This document shows, one piece after another, positions 1-7,547 of a DNA stretch of 64,000 nucleotides. Both the position numbers and the translations under genes were made by a program. Numbering within the stretch: position 1 is the stretch's first letter; each line of letters starts with the position of its first letter. This DNA comes from Pontimicrobium sp. SW4 (GTDB taxonomy: Bacteria > Bacteroidota > Bacteroidia > Flavobacteriales > Flavobacteriaceae): positions 558,001 to 622,000 of the forward strand of contig NZ_CP157199.1 in assembly GCF_039954625.1 (NCBI RefSeq). Reading direction: 5' to 3'. The notes under the pieces are model-generated. The model ran no database searches and was not told the DNA's origin. It worked only from the letters and a program-made list of their open reading frames with translations.

Positions 1-1008
1 TATGGTGCCAACAGCAAGAATGAATATCCAGATGATATAGCCAAGTTTAAAGTTTCTATTAAATAATAGTTCTATAGTTCTATCCATAGCTCGAGGAGAG
101 GCGTCTAGACATGTAAGTGTGGTACTAAACATGGTAGTAAAAGCAGCAATGCCAATAATTATATAAGCCCATTCACCTAGGCTTGAGGTGTACATATCTA
201 TTAACTGTCCTGAAAATACGCCAGCTGCGTTACTAAATGATTCTCCTGAGCCAAACATTACCAAGCAACCTAATAACACAAAGCAAATGCCTAATATAAC
301 AGTGCCAATATAACCTACATTAAAATCGAACAAAGCAGATTTAGCATTAAATTCTTTATCATCTTTTCTTTTTTCTACAGCCCAAAGAGAATGCCAAACC
401 GAAATATCTAAAGGTGCTGGCATCCAACCCATAAATGCAATTAAGAACAATTTTTCAATTGTACCTTCTGGTAATATTTGTGTAAATGAAATTGGAGCTT
501 GGTTACTTGATAGGGCAACTATAACAGCAGCAATTGTACTAATGGATAAGATAATAATAATAATCTTTATTAGTCTATCTAGTAGTTTGTATTTTCCAAA
601 AATGAGTAATGCCAAACAAACAATAAGAACAACGATAGTCCATATTTTTACGGCAAATTCAGAATCAAAACCAAGTTCGCCAAATAGGGAAGAAGCCAAT
701 CCTGCTGTTACAATAGTTACAGCTGTTTGTATTGTAAACATTGTAGCAAACGTTAAAATAAAATAGGCTATCAAAATTCCATTCCCCATTTTTTTGTAAC
801 CATCAAGAAGACTTTCTCCAGTTGCCGCAGCATATCTAGGGCCAAATTGAAAGAAAGGATATTTGAAAAGATTTACCAACAATAAAGCCCAAAGTAAGCC
901 TAAACCAAAATCGGCACCAGCTCTAGTAGATTGTACTAAATGAGATACACCAATAGCAGCTCCTGCGAATAACAACCCAGGGCCTAGGTTTTTAATACTA
1001 AATTTCAT
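1..1008 (-). CDS. Nramp-like (divalent metal transporter family) membrane protein, partial
   Basis: Reading the minus strand from the ATG at 1008 gives 336 open codons that run off the left edge, so the C-terminus is missing. The protein is very hydrophobic with many membrane helices. Its N-terminal GPGLLFAGAAIG block and the following AGADFG...LLW stretch align with helix 1-2 of Nramp (SLC11) transporters. The two metal-binding signatures are not canonical: the helix 1 DPGN is replaced by GVSH, and the helix 6 MPH is MPA (within GWMPAPLDIS). The substrate is therefore uncertain and may not be Mn2+/Fe2+. The start codon overlaps the stop of the upstream sigma-factor gene (ATGA at 1005-1008), which implies translational coupling. 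Family assignment is from recognition of the pattern; the substrate is unknown. Confidence 0.8.
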   Translation of the reverse strand, partial: MKFSIKNLGPGLLFAGAAIGVSHLVQSTRAGADFGLGLLWALLLVNLFKYPFFQFGPRYAAATGESLLDGYKKMGNGILIAYFILTFATMFTIQTAVTIVTAGLASSLFGELGFDSEFAVKIWTIVVLIVCLALLIFGKYKLLDRLIKIIIIILSISTIAAVIVALSSNQAPISFTQILPEGTIEKLFLIAFMGWMPAPLDISVWHSLWAVEKRKDDKEFNAKSALFDFNVGYIGTVILGICFVLLGCLVMFGSGESFSNAAGVFSGQLIDMYTSSLGEWAYIIIGIAAFTTMFSTTLTCLDASPRAMDRTIELLFNRNFKLGYIIWIFILAVGTI

Positions 1009-1556
1009 TTTTTCTTCTGAATAATTTCTGCTAATAATTTTTTAGCTCTAAGTAGTTTAACTTTTATATTGTTCATAGGCTCATTAAGCGTATTGGATAT
1101 TTCTTGATAACTAAGTTCTTGAAAATATCGTAAATTAATAACTTCTTGGTAATGAGGTTTTAATTTTTTTATATCACGAAGTAATTTTGCCAAGTTTTGT
1201 TCTGTAATAATATTATCTTCTGGAGTAGGTGATTCATCAATAATATCTTTAACACGATCATTATGGTCATGACTTCTTTCATTAATAATAGATGTTTTTT
1301 TTACTCTAAGAAAATCTATATGAATGTTTTTGGCAATTGTTATAAGCCATGTTTTAAACTTATATTTTTCATTAAAAGTGCCTATTTTGTCGAAGGCTTT
1401 CGAGAAAGTTTGGATAGTAATATCTTCGGCATCATTTTCGTTTTGAGTTCGTTTGAGCAAAAACCCATAAACGTCATTCCAAAACGTGTCTAACAAAAAA
1501 TTGAAAGCTACTTGATTGTTTTCTTTTGCTTTTTTAATAGCATCTTTTATTTCCAA
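1005..1556 (-). CDS. ECF-type RNA polymerase sigma factor
   Basis: 183 residues with the two-domain layout of group 4 sigma-70 factors. Region 2 lies near residues 20-90 (DAEDITIQTFSKAF, then FKTWLITIAKN). Region 4 lies near 125-178 (LRYFQELSYQEISNTL, a helix-turn-helix). It should direct RNA polymerase to a small set of promoters. The only start that fits is a TTG at 1556, overlapping the end of the glycosyltransferase gene by 10 bases. No anti-sigma gene is adjacent: the next gene downstream is the Nramp-like transporter, coupled by an ATGA overlap, and the gene before is a glycosyltransferase. Control may therefore be by a distant anti-sigma factor or by expression level. Target genes cannot be read from the sequence. 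Confidence 0.9.
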   Translation of the reverse strand: MEIKDAIKKAKENNQVAFNFLLDTFWNDVYGFLLKRTQNENDAEDITIQTFSKAFDKIGTFNEKYKFKTWLITIAKNIHIDFLRVKKTSIINERSHDHNDRVKDIIDESPTPEDNIITEQNLAKLLRDIKKLKPHYQEVINLRYFQELSYQEISNTLNEPMNNIKVKLLRAKKLLAEIIQKKK

Positions 1557-2656
1557 CGACCTTGTTTTGATGTGATATTAGATATAAAGATAATTAATTG
1601 TGAGACAATTAAAAATAATTCAAGAAAGGGAAGTAAAATCACGAGGTCTTTTTCGTTAAGCTTTTTTGCTGATAATCCCACAACTACAAACTGTACAATA
1701 AATCTTAATATAAATAAGCTCAAAACAACTTTCCACTTAAAAAGGATTATTAGAAGAATTATGCTTAGTAGCCAAAAAAGAAATTGCGACAGATAAAATA
1801 AACCTAAAAGAAATTTGTGTTTTAGTTTATAAAATTTCGATGTAGAAACATGTCGCTTTTTTTGTACAAACCATTCAGATAAAGAACTTTCAGGGATAGA
1901 TTCAGTAAAACTATCTTTTGAAATGCATATTGCAGTGTTTGAAGCATTTGCAACTTGATTTACAAACAAATCATCATCACCAGAACGAACACTCATGTGA
2001 TTCATAAACCCTCTAGCTTCAAAAAATGTTTCTTTTCTGTACGCCAAATTCCTTCCAACTGCCATATATGGCATACCTATTTTTGTATAAGAAAAATACT
2101 GAATAGCTGTTAACAAGGTCTCAAATCGAATAAGCTTATTAACAAGGCCTTTTGTTTTATTATAAGCACCATACCCTAATACAATTGTTTTTTTATTAGT
2201 GAAATGACTGCTCATTTCTTTTATCCAGTTATTAGAAAGTGGCTTGCAATCGGCATCAGTAAAAAGAAGAAAGTTGTTAGATGAAGCTTTTATACCAAGG
2301 GTTAGCGCGTACTTTTTATTTCCCCAGAAAGCCTCAATAGGTTTTACATCTACAATCTTAATATTATCATGAACCAATTGAAAAGACTTCATGATGTCTA
2401 AGGTGTCATCATTTGAATTGTCATTAATTAATACAAGTTCAAATGTTGGATAATTTTGTTTTAAAATTAAAGGAATAAATTCTTTTAGGTTTTCTGCTTC
2501 ATTTTTAGCGCAAACTAATATAGAAACAGCAATATTTTTTTGTTTTTTGTTTTGATATTTGTGAAAAGAAAATTTAGAAAATAATACACCATAAAAAAAC
2601 AACTGAATAAGAACTACAATAATAAATGTGTAAAATAAGACATCTAACACAATCAT
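1547..2656 (-). CDS. Family 2 glycosyltransferase, membrane-anchored
   Basis: 369 residues: one N-terminal membrane helix (about 5-27), a GT-A fold glycosyltransferase family 2 domain (about 45-270) and two or three C-terminal helices (about 285-365). The domain shows the SILVCAKNEAENL nucleotide-binding start, the LINDNSNDDT loop, a DxD-type metal site (FTDADC) and a later SGDDDLF acidic motif. This resembles processive or lipid/polysaccharide transferases facing the cytoplasm; donor and acceptor cannot be told. It lies 6 bases after the small Cys-rich gene and overlaps the sigma-factor gene, so the four genes from 2866 down to 1 probably form one operon. Confidence 0.88.
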   Translation of the reverse strand: MIVLDVLFYTFIIVVLIQLFFYGVLFSKFSFHKYQNKKQKNIAVSILVCAKNEAENLKEFIPLILKQNYPTFELVLINDNSNDDTLDIMKSFQLVHDNIKIVDVKPIEAFWGNKKYALTLGIKASSNNFLLFTDADCKPLSNNWIKEMSSHFTNKKTIVLGYGAYNKTKGLVNKLIRFETLLTAIQYFSYTKIGMPYMAVGRNLAYRKETFFEARGFMNHMSVRSGDDDLFVNQVANASNTAICISKDSFTESIPESSLSEWFVQKKRHVSTSKFYKLKHKFLLGLFYLSQFLFWLLSIILLIILFKWKVVLSLFILRFIVQFVVVGLSAKKLNEKDLVILLPFLELFLIVSQLIIFISNITSKQGRWK

Positions 2657-2662
2657 TATTGC

Positions 2663-2866
2663 TTAAGAGTGCGTAGTTTCATTACAATCTTTAAACTGAT
2701 CAGGCGTTTTTCCACAAAAACCACAAGCTTCTCCATCTTTATTTAGCATAGGGTTTTGGCTCGCGCAAGTTCCTGCAAATTCTCCATCTTTTTTTGCCCA
2801 AAGTTTAATGGCAATTCCAGCAATTGCTATGCCTAGTAAGACTAATGTGATTAAAAGAAGTTTCAT
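2663..2866 (-). CDS. Small Cys-rich membrane-anchored protein
   Basis: 67 residues: one N-terminal hydrophobic helix (2-24) followed by a short, polar, probably periplasmic tail. The tail carries four cysteines in the order C34, C48, C51, C60, including a CGFC pair, which suggests a metal site or disulfides. Short proteins of this kind are common in Flavobacteriaceae and usually labelled membrane or secreted protein; no function is established to my knowledge. It is the first gene of the operon and sits behind a consensus promoter (2883-2891). Confidence 0.75.
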   Translation of the reverse strand: MKLLLITLVLLGIAIAGIAIKLWAKKDGEFAGTCASQNPMLNKDGEACGFCGKTPDQFKDCNETTHS

Positions 2867-2882
2867 GAATAAAAATGTTTGT

Positions 2883-2891
2883 GCAAAGATA
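2883..2891 (-). promoter_or_regulatory. Promoter -7 element (TATCTTTGC) of the 2866-1 operon
   Basis: Exact match to the Bacteroidota TAnnTTTGC -7 consensus, 16 bases before the ATG at 2866. No clear TTTG -33 box was found at the right distance, so strength is uncertain. Confidence 0.6.
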
Positions 2892-3016
2892 ATTCATTCT
2901 AGTAAATTATTATAAAAAACAAGTGATTAGTGTTTAAATGTGACAAATATTATAGTTAAGTGTCTTATTTTTAATTGCTTATATTTATTGTTAACTAACT
3001 AATTAAATTAACTATT

Positions 3017-3718
3017 ATGAAAAACATTATTTCAGAATTATTTGGAACGTTTTGTCTCACCTTATTTGGTTGCGGTGCAGCAGCTATAGCAGGAGGCTCT
3101 GTTGGAGCTGTTTCTGGGCTTGGATTATTAGGAATTTCTCTCGCTTTTGGTTTAGCAGTGGTTGTTATGGCTTATGCCATTGGGCCTATATCTGGATGCC
3201 ATATTAATCCAGCTATTTCGGTTGGAATGATGGTTGCTGGGAAACTTTCGGTAAAAGATACTGTTGGTTATGTTATTGGGCAGTGTATTGGAGCTGTTTT
3301 AGCGATTCTAGTATTATCTACTTTGCTAAATGGACAATCTGGGTTTGAAGCAGGTGAATGGGCTTTTGGTTCAAATGGCTGGGGAGAAGGTTATCTAGGT
3401 AACTATTCGATGCAAGCAGCATTTATTGCAGAACTTGTTTTTACAGCTATTTTCTTAATTGTAATTCACGCGGTTACATCTAAGCTTGGTAATGCAACAA
3501 TGGCAGGTTTAGCCATTGGTTTAACATTGGTTTTAATACACATGGTAGTGATTCCAATTACAGGTACTTCTGTGAATCCTGCTCGTAGTTTAGGACCAGC
3601 AATTTTTGCAGGTGGAATGGCATTACAACAGCTTTGGCTTTTTATAGTAGCGCCAATTGCTGGTGGTATTTTAGGTACATTAATTTGGAAATACGGAATT
3701 GCAACTAACGACAATTAA
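3017..3718 (+). CDS. aqpZ: Aquaporin Z family water channel
   Basis: 233 residues, the usual length of a bacterial aquaporin, with six membrane helices and two half-helices carrying the NPA boxes at 64-66 (HINPAISVG) and 187-189 (SVNPARS). The selectivity-filter residues correspond to those of water-selective AqpZ: F44, H175, T184 and R190, as seen by aligning the motifs by eye. It should equilibrate water across the inner membrane during osmotic change. It stands alone, diverging from the 2866 operon and facing the anti-sigma gene, with a strong terminator directly after it. Confidence 0.95.
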   Translation: MKNIISELFGTFCLTLFGCGAAAIAGGSVGAVSGLGLLGISLAFGLAVVVMAYAIGPISGCHINPAISVGMMVAGKLSVKDTVGYVIGQCIGAVLAILVLSTLLNGQSGFEAGEWAFGSNGWGEGYLGNYSMQAAFIAELVFTAIFLIVIHAVTSKLGNATMAGLAIGLTLVLIHMVVIPITGTSVNPARSLGPAIFAGGMALQQLWLFIVAPIAGGILGTLIWKYGIATNDN

Positions 3719-3724
3719 AACATA

Positions 3725-3757
3725 AAAAAGAGCCTTTATTATAAAGGCTCTTTTTTA
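3725..3757 (+). terminator. Rho-independent terminator, probably bidirectional
   Basis: Perfect stem AAAGAGCCTTTAT/ATAAAGGCTCTTT with T-tracts on both sides, between the convergent aqpZ and anti-sigma genes. Confidence 0.9.
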
Positions 3758-3778
3758 TTACTAAGTGTACTATAAGTG

Positions 3779-4576
3779 TTAATTGTTGTTTTTTTGTTTT
3801 AGAGAAATTTCGGCTACTGAATTTTCTAAAGAAGCATTGCTATTTCCACCTTTAGGTTCAATAGTAATATTTAAACTCAATGCATCCTCAATATAAGGTA
3901 CCGATTTAAGTTTACGGTCTTCAATATCAAGAATACCTAAATTCACCATTTTGTCTTGCATTTGCGCCCATAACTGGTATGATTGCTCTTGCGAAATTTC
4001 TGGAAGTGACACAACATCTATCAAAGATGATTTCTCAATAGGGTTGATGTATGCTACTGTTTTTAAGTCTTCAGCTCTATCATTTCCTCTTAATACATAC
4101 TTCTCGGTTTCAGGATTGTTTAGCTTCATGAATTGTCTCATAACATCATCAAGCTTGCTGTTGTTTTCTTGAATGTCGTCTCTTAAATCGAAAATTTCTT
4201 CAGCAATAGTATTATTCTCGTTTAACAAATCCTGATTTTTATCATAAAGTTTGTAAGCAGTTCCAGCAAATATTAGCGCAGCGACACTTGCAGCTATACT
4301 AAACCATGCAGATACTTTACGTTGAGGCTGTAAATGAATTACAGGTTTTTCGTTAATGGCATCTAAAATAACATCTAATGTATATGAAGGAGGTCTAACA
4401 GCTTGAGTTTTTGCTGCTAGTTCTAGTCGTTCTTGCAACAAATCATACTCTTCTTTAACCTCAGGATGTTTAAGTATAAATGATTCTACTGCTACAGTTT
4501 CTGAAGCTGTAGTGGCTCCAATCAAGTACTTATCCAGTAAACCAGATGCTAAAAATTTTTGTACTTTTTTTTCCAT
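3779..4576 (-). CDS. Anti-sigma factor (RskA-type C-terminal domain)
   Basis: 265 residues: a cytoplasmic N-terminal part (1-85) with the LDKYLIGATTASE...ILKHPEVKEEYD pattern seen in anti-sigma factors of SigK type, one membrane helix (about 88-107), a short coiled coil (about 112-145) and a periplasmic beta-rich domain (about 165-250) resembling RskA C-terminal domains (SQEQSYQLWAQ). It should bind the sigma factor encoded 12 bases upstream and release it on an envelope signal. The pairing of the two genes supports this. No zinc-binding HxxxCxxC motif is present, so it is not a ZAS-type anti-sigma factor. Confidence 0.87.
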   Translation of the reverse strand: MEKKVQKFLASGLLDKYLIGATTASETVAVESFILKHPEVKEEYDLLQERLELAAKTQAVRPPSYTLDVILDAINEKPVIHLQPQRKVSAWFSIAASVAALIFAGTAYKLYDKNQDLLNENNTIAEEIFDLRDDIQENNSKLDDVMRQFMKLNNPETEKYVLRGNDRAEDLKTVAYINPIEKSSLIDVVSLPEISQEQSYQLWAQMQDKMVNLGILDIEDRKLKSVPYIEDALSLNITIEPKGGNSNASLENSVAEISLKQKNNN

Positions 4577-4588
4577 GACTGTAATAAT

Positions 4589-5119
4589 TTATGGACTATA
4601 GATTTTTTTTAACTCTCTTAATCCAATTTTTAATCTGGATTTTATAGTGCCTAACGGAATATCTAGCTCATTGCTTGCTTCCTGCTGTGTCATACCTTCA
4701 AAAAATAAGGCTTTTAACACTATTTGGTACTTTGTATCCAATGTTGCAACATGCTTTTGTAAATCAATTGCATCTTGATTTAATCCTGCTGTTGATATCT
4801 TATATACGTTCGAATCGGCAATTTGGATTTCTTTTTCAAATTTTAGATTATGACTTCGTAATTTATCAATAGCTGTGTTTCTAGCAATACGATAAAGCCA
4901 AGTAAACAATTTGGCTTTTTTTTCATCATATTTTTTTGCGTACCTCCAAACTTTTATGAACGTTTCTTGAAGAACGTCCTGTGCCATGGCTTCATCCTTT
5001 ATTATTTTTTGAATCACACCAAGTAAAGAACCTGAATAATTCTCATAAATAATAGGAATGGCTCTTTTATCTCCTTCCTTTAAAAGACTAACAATATGTA
5101 GTTCTAATTGTGAAACCAA
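4589..5119 (-). CDS. ECF-type sigma factor, SigK-like, paired with the downstream anti-sigma factor
   Basis: 176 residues with region 2 (about 25-95: AQDVLQETFIKVWRYAKKYDEKKAKLFTWLYRIARN, given here in part as DVLQETFIKVW) and region 4 (about 120-172: FFEGMTQQEASNELDIPLGT). The length and the neighbouring RskA-like gene point to a SigK/SigZ-like factor for envelope or oxidative stress. The apparent start is TTG at 5119; an in-frame stop lies six codons upstream and no ATG is available near the conserved N-terminus. Transcription probably continues into the anti-sigma gene. Confidence 0.9.
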   Translation of the reverse strand: MVSQLELHIVSLLKEGDKRAIPIIYENYSGSLLGVIQKIIKDEAMAQDVLQETFIKVWRYAKKYDEKKAKLFTWLYRIARNTAIDKLRSHNLKFEKEIQIADSNVYKISTAGLNQDAIDLQKHVATLDTKYQIVLKALFFEGMTQQEASNELDIPLGTIKSRLKIGLRELKKIYSP

Positions 5120-5218
5120 ATGTGGAAAATATATTTATAAAAACAAGATAGCAATTATACTGGTTAATTAAAAGTGTAAACTGTTTTCTTGAAACTCTAT
5201 TTTGTGTAACGCTAAATG

Positions 5219-6232
5219 TTAAAAAATATTTACTTCAGCTTCTAAATTAATGTCAAAAATACGTTTTATAGTTTTTTGAATGAGTTTAGATAAGTTTAAT
5301 ATGTCATTTCCATTAGCATTACCATAATTTACCAAAACTAATGCTTGATTTTTATGAACACCATAATTCTCAAACGTTTTACCTTTAAAGCCAGCCTGTT
5401 CTATTAACCATCCTGCAGGAATTTTAACTAACTCCGCCGAAACACTATAACTTGGTATTTCAGGAAAATTTTGTTTAAGTATGTCAAACTGAGTTTTTGA
5501 AACTATTGGGTTTTTAAAAAAACTACCACTATTTCCAATTTCTTTTGGGTCTGGAAGTTTAGATGACCTTATTGCAATAACAGCCTTAGAGACATCTTTT
5601 ATGGTTGGTTTGGTAATGTTTTGTTTTTCTAATTCGTTACCTATCGCACCATAATCGGTTTTAATAGCATGATTTTGAGTGCTAAGTTTAAAGGTTACAC
5701 TCAAAATAATGTATTGCCCTTTTAGTTCATTTTTAAATACAGAATTTCTATAATCAAATTGGCAGTCTTCTTTTGTAAACGTTTTTATTTTACCAGATGC
5801 GATGTGTAAAGCTTCGCAAGACTCAAAAACATCTTTTAACTCCACACCATAAGCACCAATATTTTGGATGGGAGCCGTACCAACATTTCCTGGTATTAAT
5901 GACAAATTTTCAATACCACCAAAATCATTATCAATACACCAAAGAACAAATTCATGCCAATTTTCTCCAGCATATGCCTTAACAAGAACCGTAGATTCTG
6001 TTTTAGAAACTAAATCAATTCCTTTTAAATTTATATGAAGCACTAGAGATTCAATATCCTCGGTAAGTAGCATATTGCTTCCACCTCCTAAAATTAATCT
6101 GCTTTGATAGTCTTGTGACTTTAAAACTTCTAGTAACTCTTCAATATTATTTATCGAAATAAAGTGTTTTGAACAAACATCTATACCAAAGGTATTGTAT
6201 GGTTTTAGTGATATGTTTTTTTGTATGTTCAC
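5219..6232 (-). CDS. murB: UDP-N-acetylenolpyruvoylglucosamine reductase
   Basis: 337 residues, the long type I form as in E. coli. It reduces the enolpyruvyl group of UDP-GlcNAc-enolpyruvate with NADPH and FAD, the second committed step of peptidoglycan synthesis, in the cytoplasm. Visible features: the FAD-binding part with YNTFGI at the start, LGGGSNML and LSLIPGNVGTAPIQNIGAYG; the C-terminal substrate domain with the catalytic serine motif GSFFKNP; and the terminal EAEVNIF carrying the conserved glutamate. Start is GTG at 6232, sharing one base with the TAG of the aminotransferase gene, so the two are co-transcribed and probably translationally coupled. Confidence 0.96.
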   Translation of the reverse strand: MNIQKNISLKPYNTFGIDVCSKHFISINNIEELLEVLKSQDYQSRLILGGGSNMLLTEDIESLVLHINLKGIDLVSKTESTVLVKAYAGENWHEFVLWCIDNDFGGIENLSLIPGNVGTAPIQNIGAYGVELKDVFESCEALHIASGKIKTFTKEDCQFDYRNSVFKNELKGQYIILSVTFKLSTQNHAIKTDYGAIGNELEKQNITKPTIKDVSKAVIAIRSSKLPDPKEIGNSGSFFKNPIVSKTQFDILKQNFPEIPSYSVSAELVKIPAGWLIEQAGFKGKTFENYGVHKNQALVLVNYGNANGNDILNLSKLIQKTIKRIFDINLEAEVNIF

Positions 6233-7422
6233 TAATTTTTGTAAACCTTTAAAGCCTCTTTTAAAATATTTACTGCTTTAATTAAGCTTTCTTTATTTAA
6301 AACGTAAGCAATTCTTATTTGATTAAGACCAACTCCAGGAGTTGAGTAAAACCCTGGCGCTGGAGCAACCATAACAGTTTCACCATTAACGTCAAATTTT
6401 TCTAAAAGCCATTGTGCAAAAGCATCGGCATCATTTATTGGTAATTCAGCAATACAATAAAAAGCACCTTTTGGTCTTGCAACTTTCACACCTTCTATTT
6501 TTTGTAACTCTTCAATTAGGGTGTTACGTCTTTCTACATATTCGCTAATAACTTCATCAAAATAACTTTGAGGTGTTGATAAAGCAGCCTCGCTAGCAAT
6601 TTGAGCTAAAGTTGGAGGAGATAAACGAGCTTGAGCAAACTTTAAAGCGGTTTGCACAACCTCCTTGTTTTTTGAAACAAGACAGCCTATTCTTGCACCA
6701 CACATACTGTAGCGTTTAGAGACAGAGTCAATTACAATTGCATGTTGATCAAGATCGTTTTCTTGCAAAATAGAATAGTGCGTTGCACCATCATAAGCAA
6801 ATTCACGATATACTTCGTCTGCAATTAAAAATAAATCGTGTTTTTTTACTATTGCAGCTAGTTTTTTAATTTCTTCTTTAGAATATAAATAACCTGTTGG
6901 ATTTCCAGGGTTGCAAATTAAAATTGCTTTTGTTTTTGGTGTGATAAGCTTCTCAAATTCTTCAATTGGAGGTAATGCAAAATTATCTTCAATTTTTGAA
7001 ATCACAGGAACAACTTTTACTCCAGAAGCAGTAGAAAAGCCATTATAATTGGCATAAAAAGGCTCAGGTATAATAATTTCGTCGTCAGTATCCATAATAC
7101 TTCCAAAAGCAAAAAGCAAAGCTTCACTTCCTCCAGTAGTTACTATAATGTCATCATGATTTACATAAATATTATTTTTTGCATAGTAATCTGCTATTTT
7201 TATTCTATAACCTTCAGAGCCTTCAGAACGTGTATAAGCTAAAATATCTAATGAATGTACTTTTACAGCATCTAAAGCTACTTGAGGTGTTTTAATATCT
7301 GGTTGTCCAATATTTAAATGATAGACAGTTTTTCCTTGTTTATATGCATTTTCGGCAAATGGCACCAATTTTCTAATTGGTGATTGAGGCATTTTTTTTC
7401 CTTTGTTAGATATACTTGGCAT
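6232..7422 (-). CDS. PLP-dependent class I aminotransferase
   Basis: 396 residues from the ATG at 7422. Fold-type I aminotransferase: NIGQPDIKTP near the N-terminus, the CNPGNPTG loop, IADEVYREF, and the PLP lysine in SVSKRYSMCGARIG. The closest functional class is the aspartate/aromatic aminotransferase group, but the amino donor cannot be fixed from sequence. An upstream TTG at 7455 is in frame but lies inside the promoter element (7452-7461), so I reject it as a start. The gene is followed directly by murB. Confidence 0.9.
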   Translation of the reverse strand: MPSISNKGKKMPQSPIRKLVPFAENAYKQGKTVYHLNIGQPDIKTPQVALDAVKVHSLDILAYTRSEGSEGYRIKIADYYAKNNIYVNHDDIIVTTGGSEALLFAFGSIMDTDDEIIIPEPFYANYNGFSTASGVKVVPVISKIEDNFALPPIEEFEKLITPKTKAILICNPGNPTGYLYSKEEIKKLAAIVKKHDLFLIADEVYREFAYDGATHYSILQENDLDQHAIVIDSVSKRYSMCGARIGCLVSKNKEVVQTALKFAQARLSPPTLAQIASEAALSTPQSYFDEVISEYVERRNTLIEELQKIEGVKVARPKGAFYCIAELPINDADAFAQWLLEKFDVNGETVMVAPAPGFYSTPGVGLNQIRIAYVLNKESLIKAVNILKEALKVYKN

Positions 7423-7451
7423 TATGTGTGTTTTTATGGAGCTGTAAAGTT

Positions 7452-7461
7452 GCAAAAAATA
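7452..7461 (-). promoter_or_regulatory. Near-consensus promoter -7 element of the aminotransferase-murB operon
   Basis: Minus-strand TATTTTTTGC, one base longer than TAnnTTTGC, 29 bases before the ATG at 7422. Its position shows that the TTG at 7455 would lie upstream of the transcript start. Confidence 0.45.
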
Positions 7462-7547
7462 ATCCTAAAGTTTATTTAAAAAATAGAGCTTTAGAAAGTA
7501 TTTTGTGAAAAAGATTCGTAAATTGTAAGTAGCCTATAATAAATTGC

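Noticed and set aside
542..766. Plus-strand frame near the left edge
   Set aside because: It is the complement of the partial Nramp-like gene, which has clear membrane-transporter features on the minus strand.
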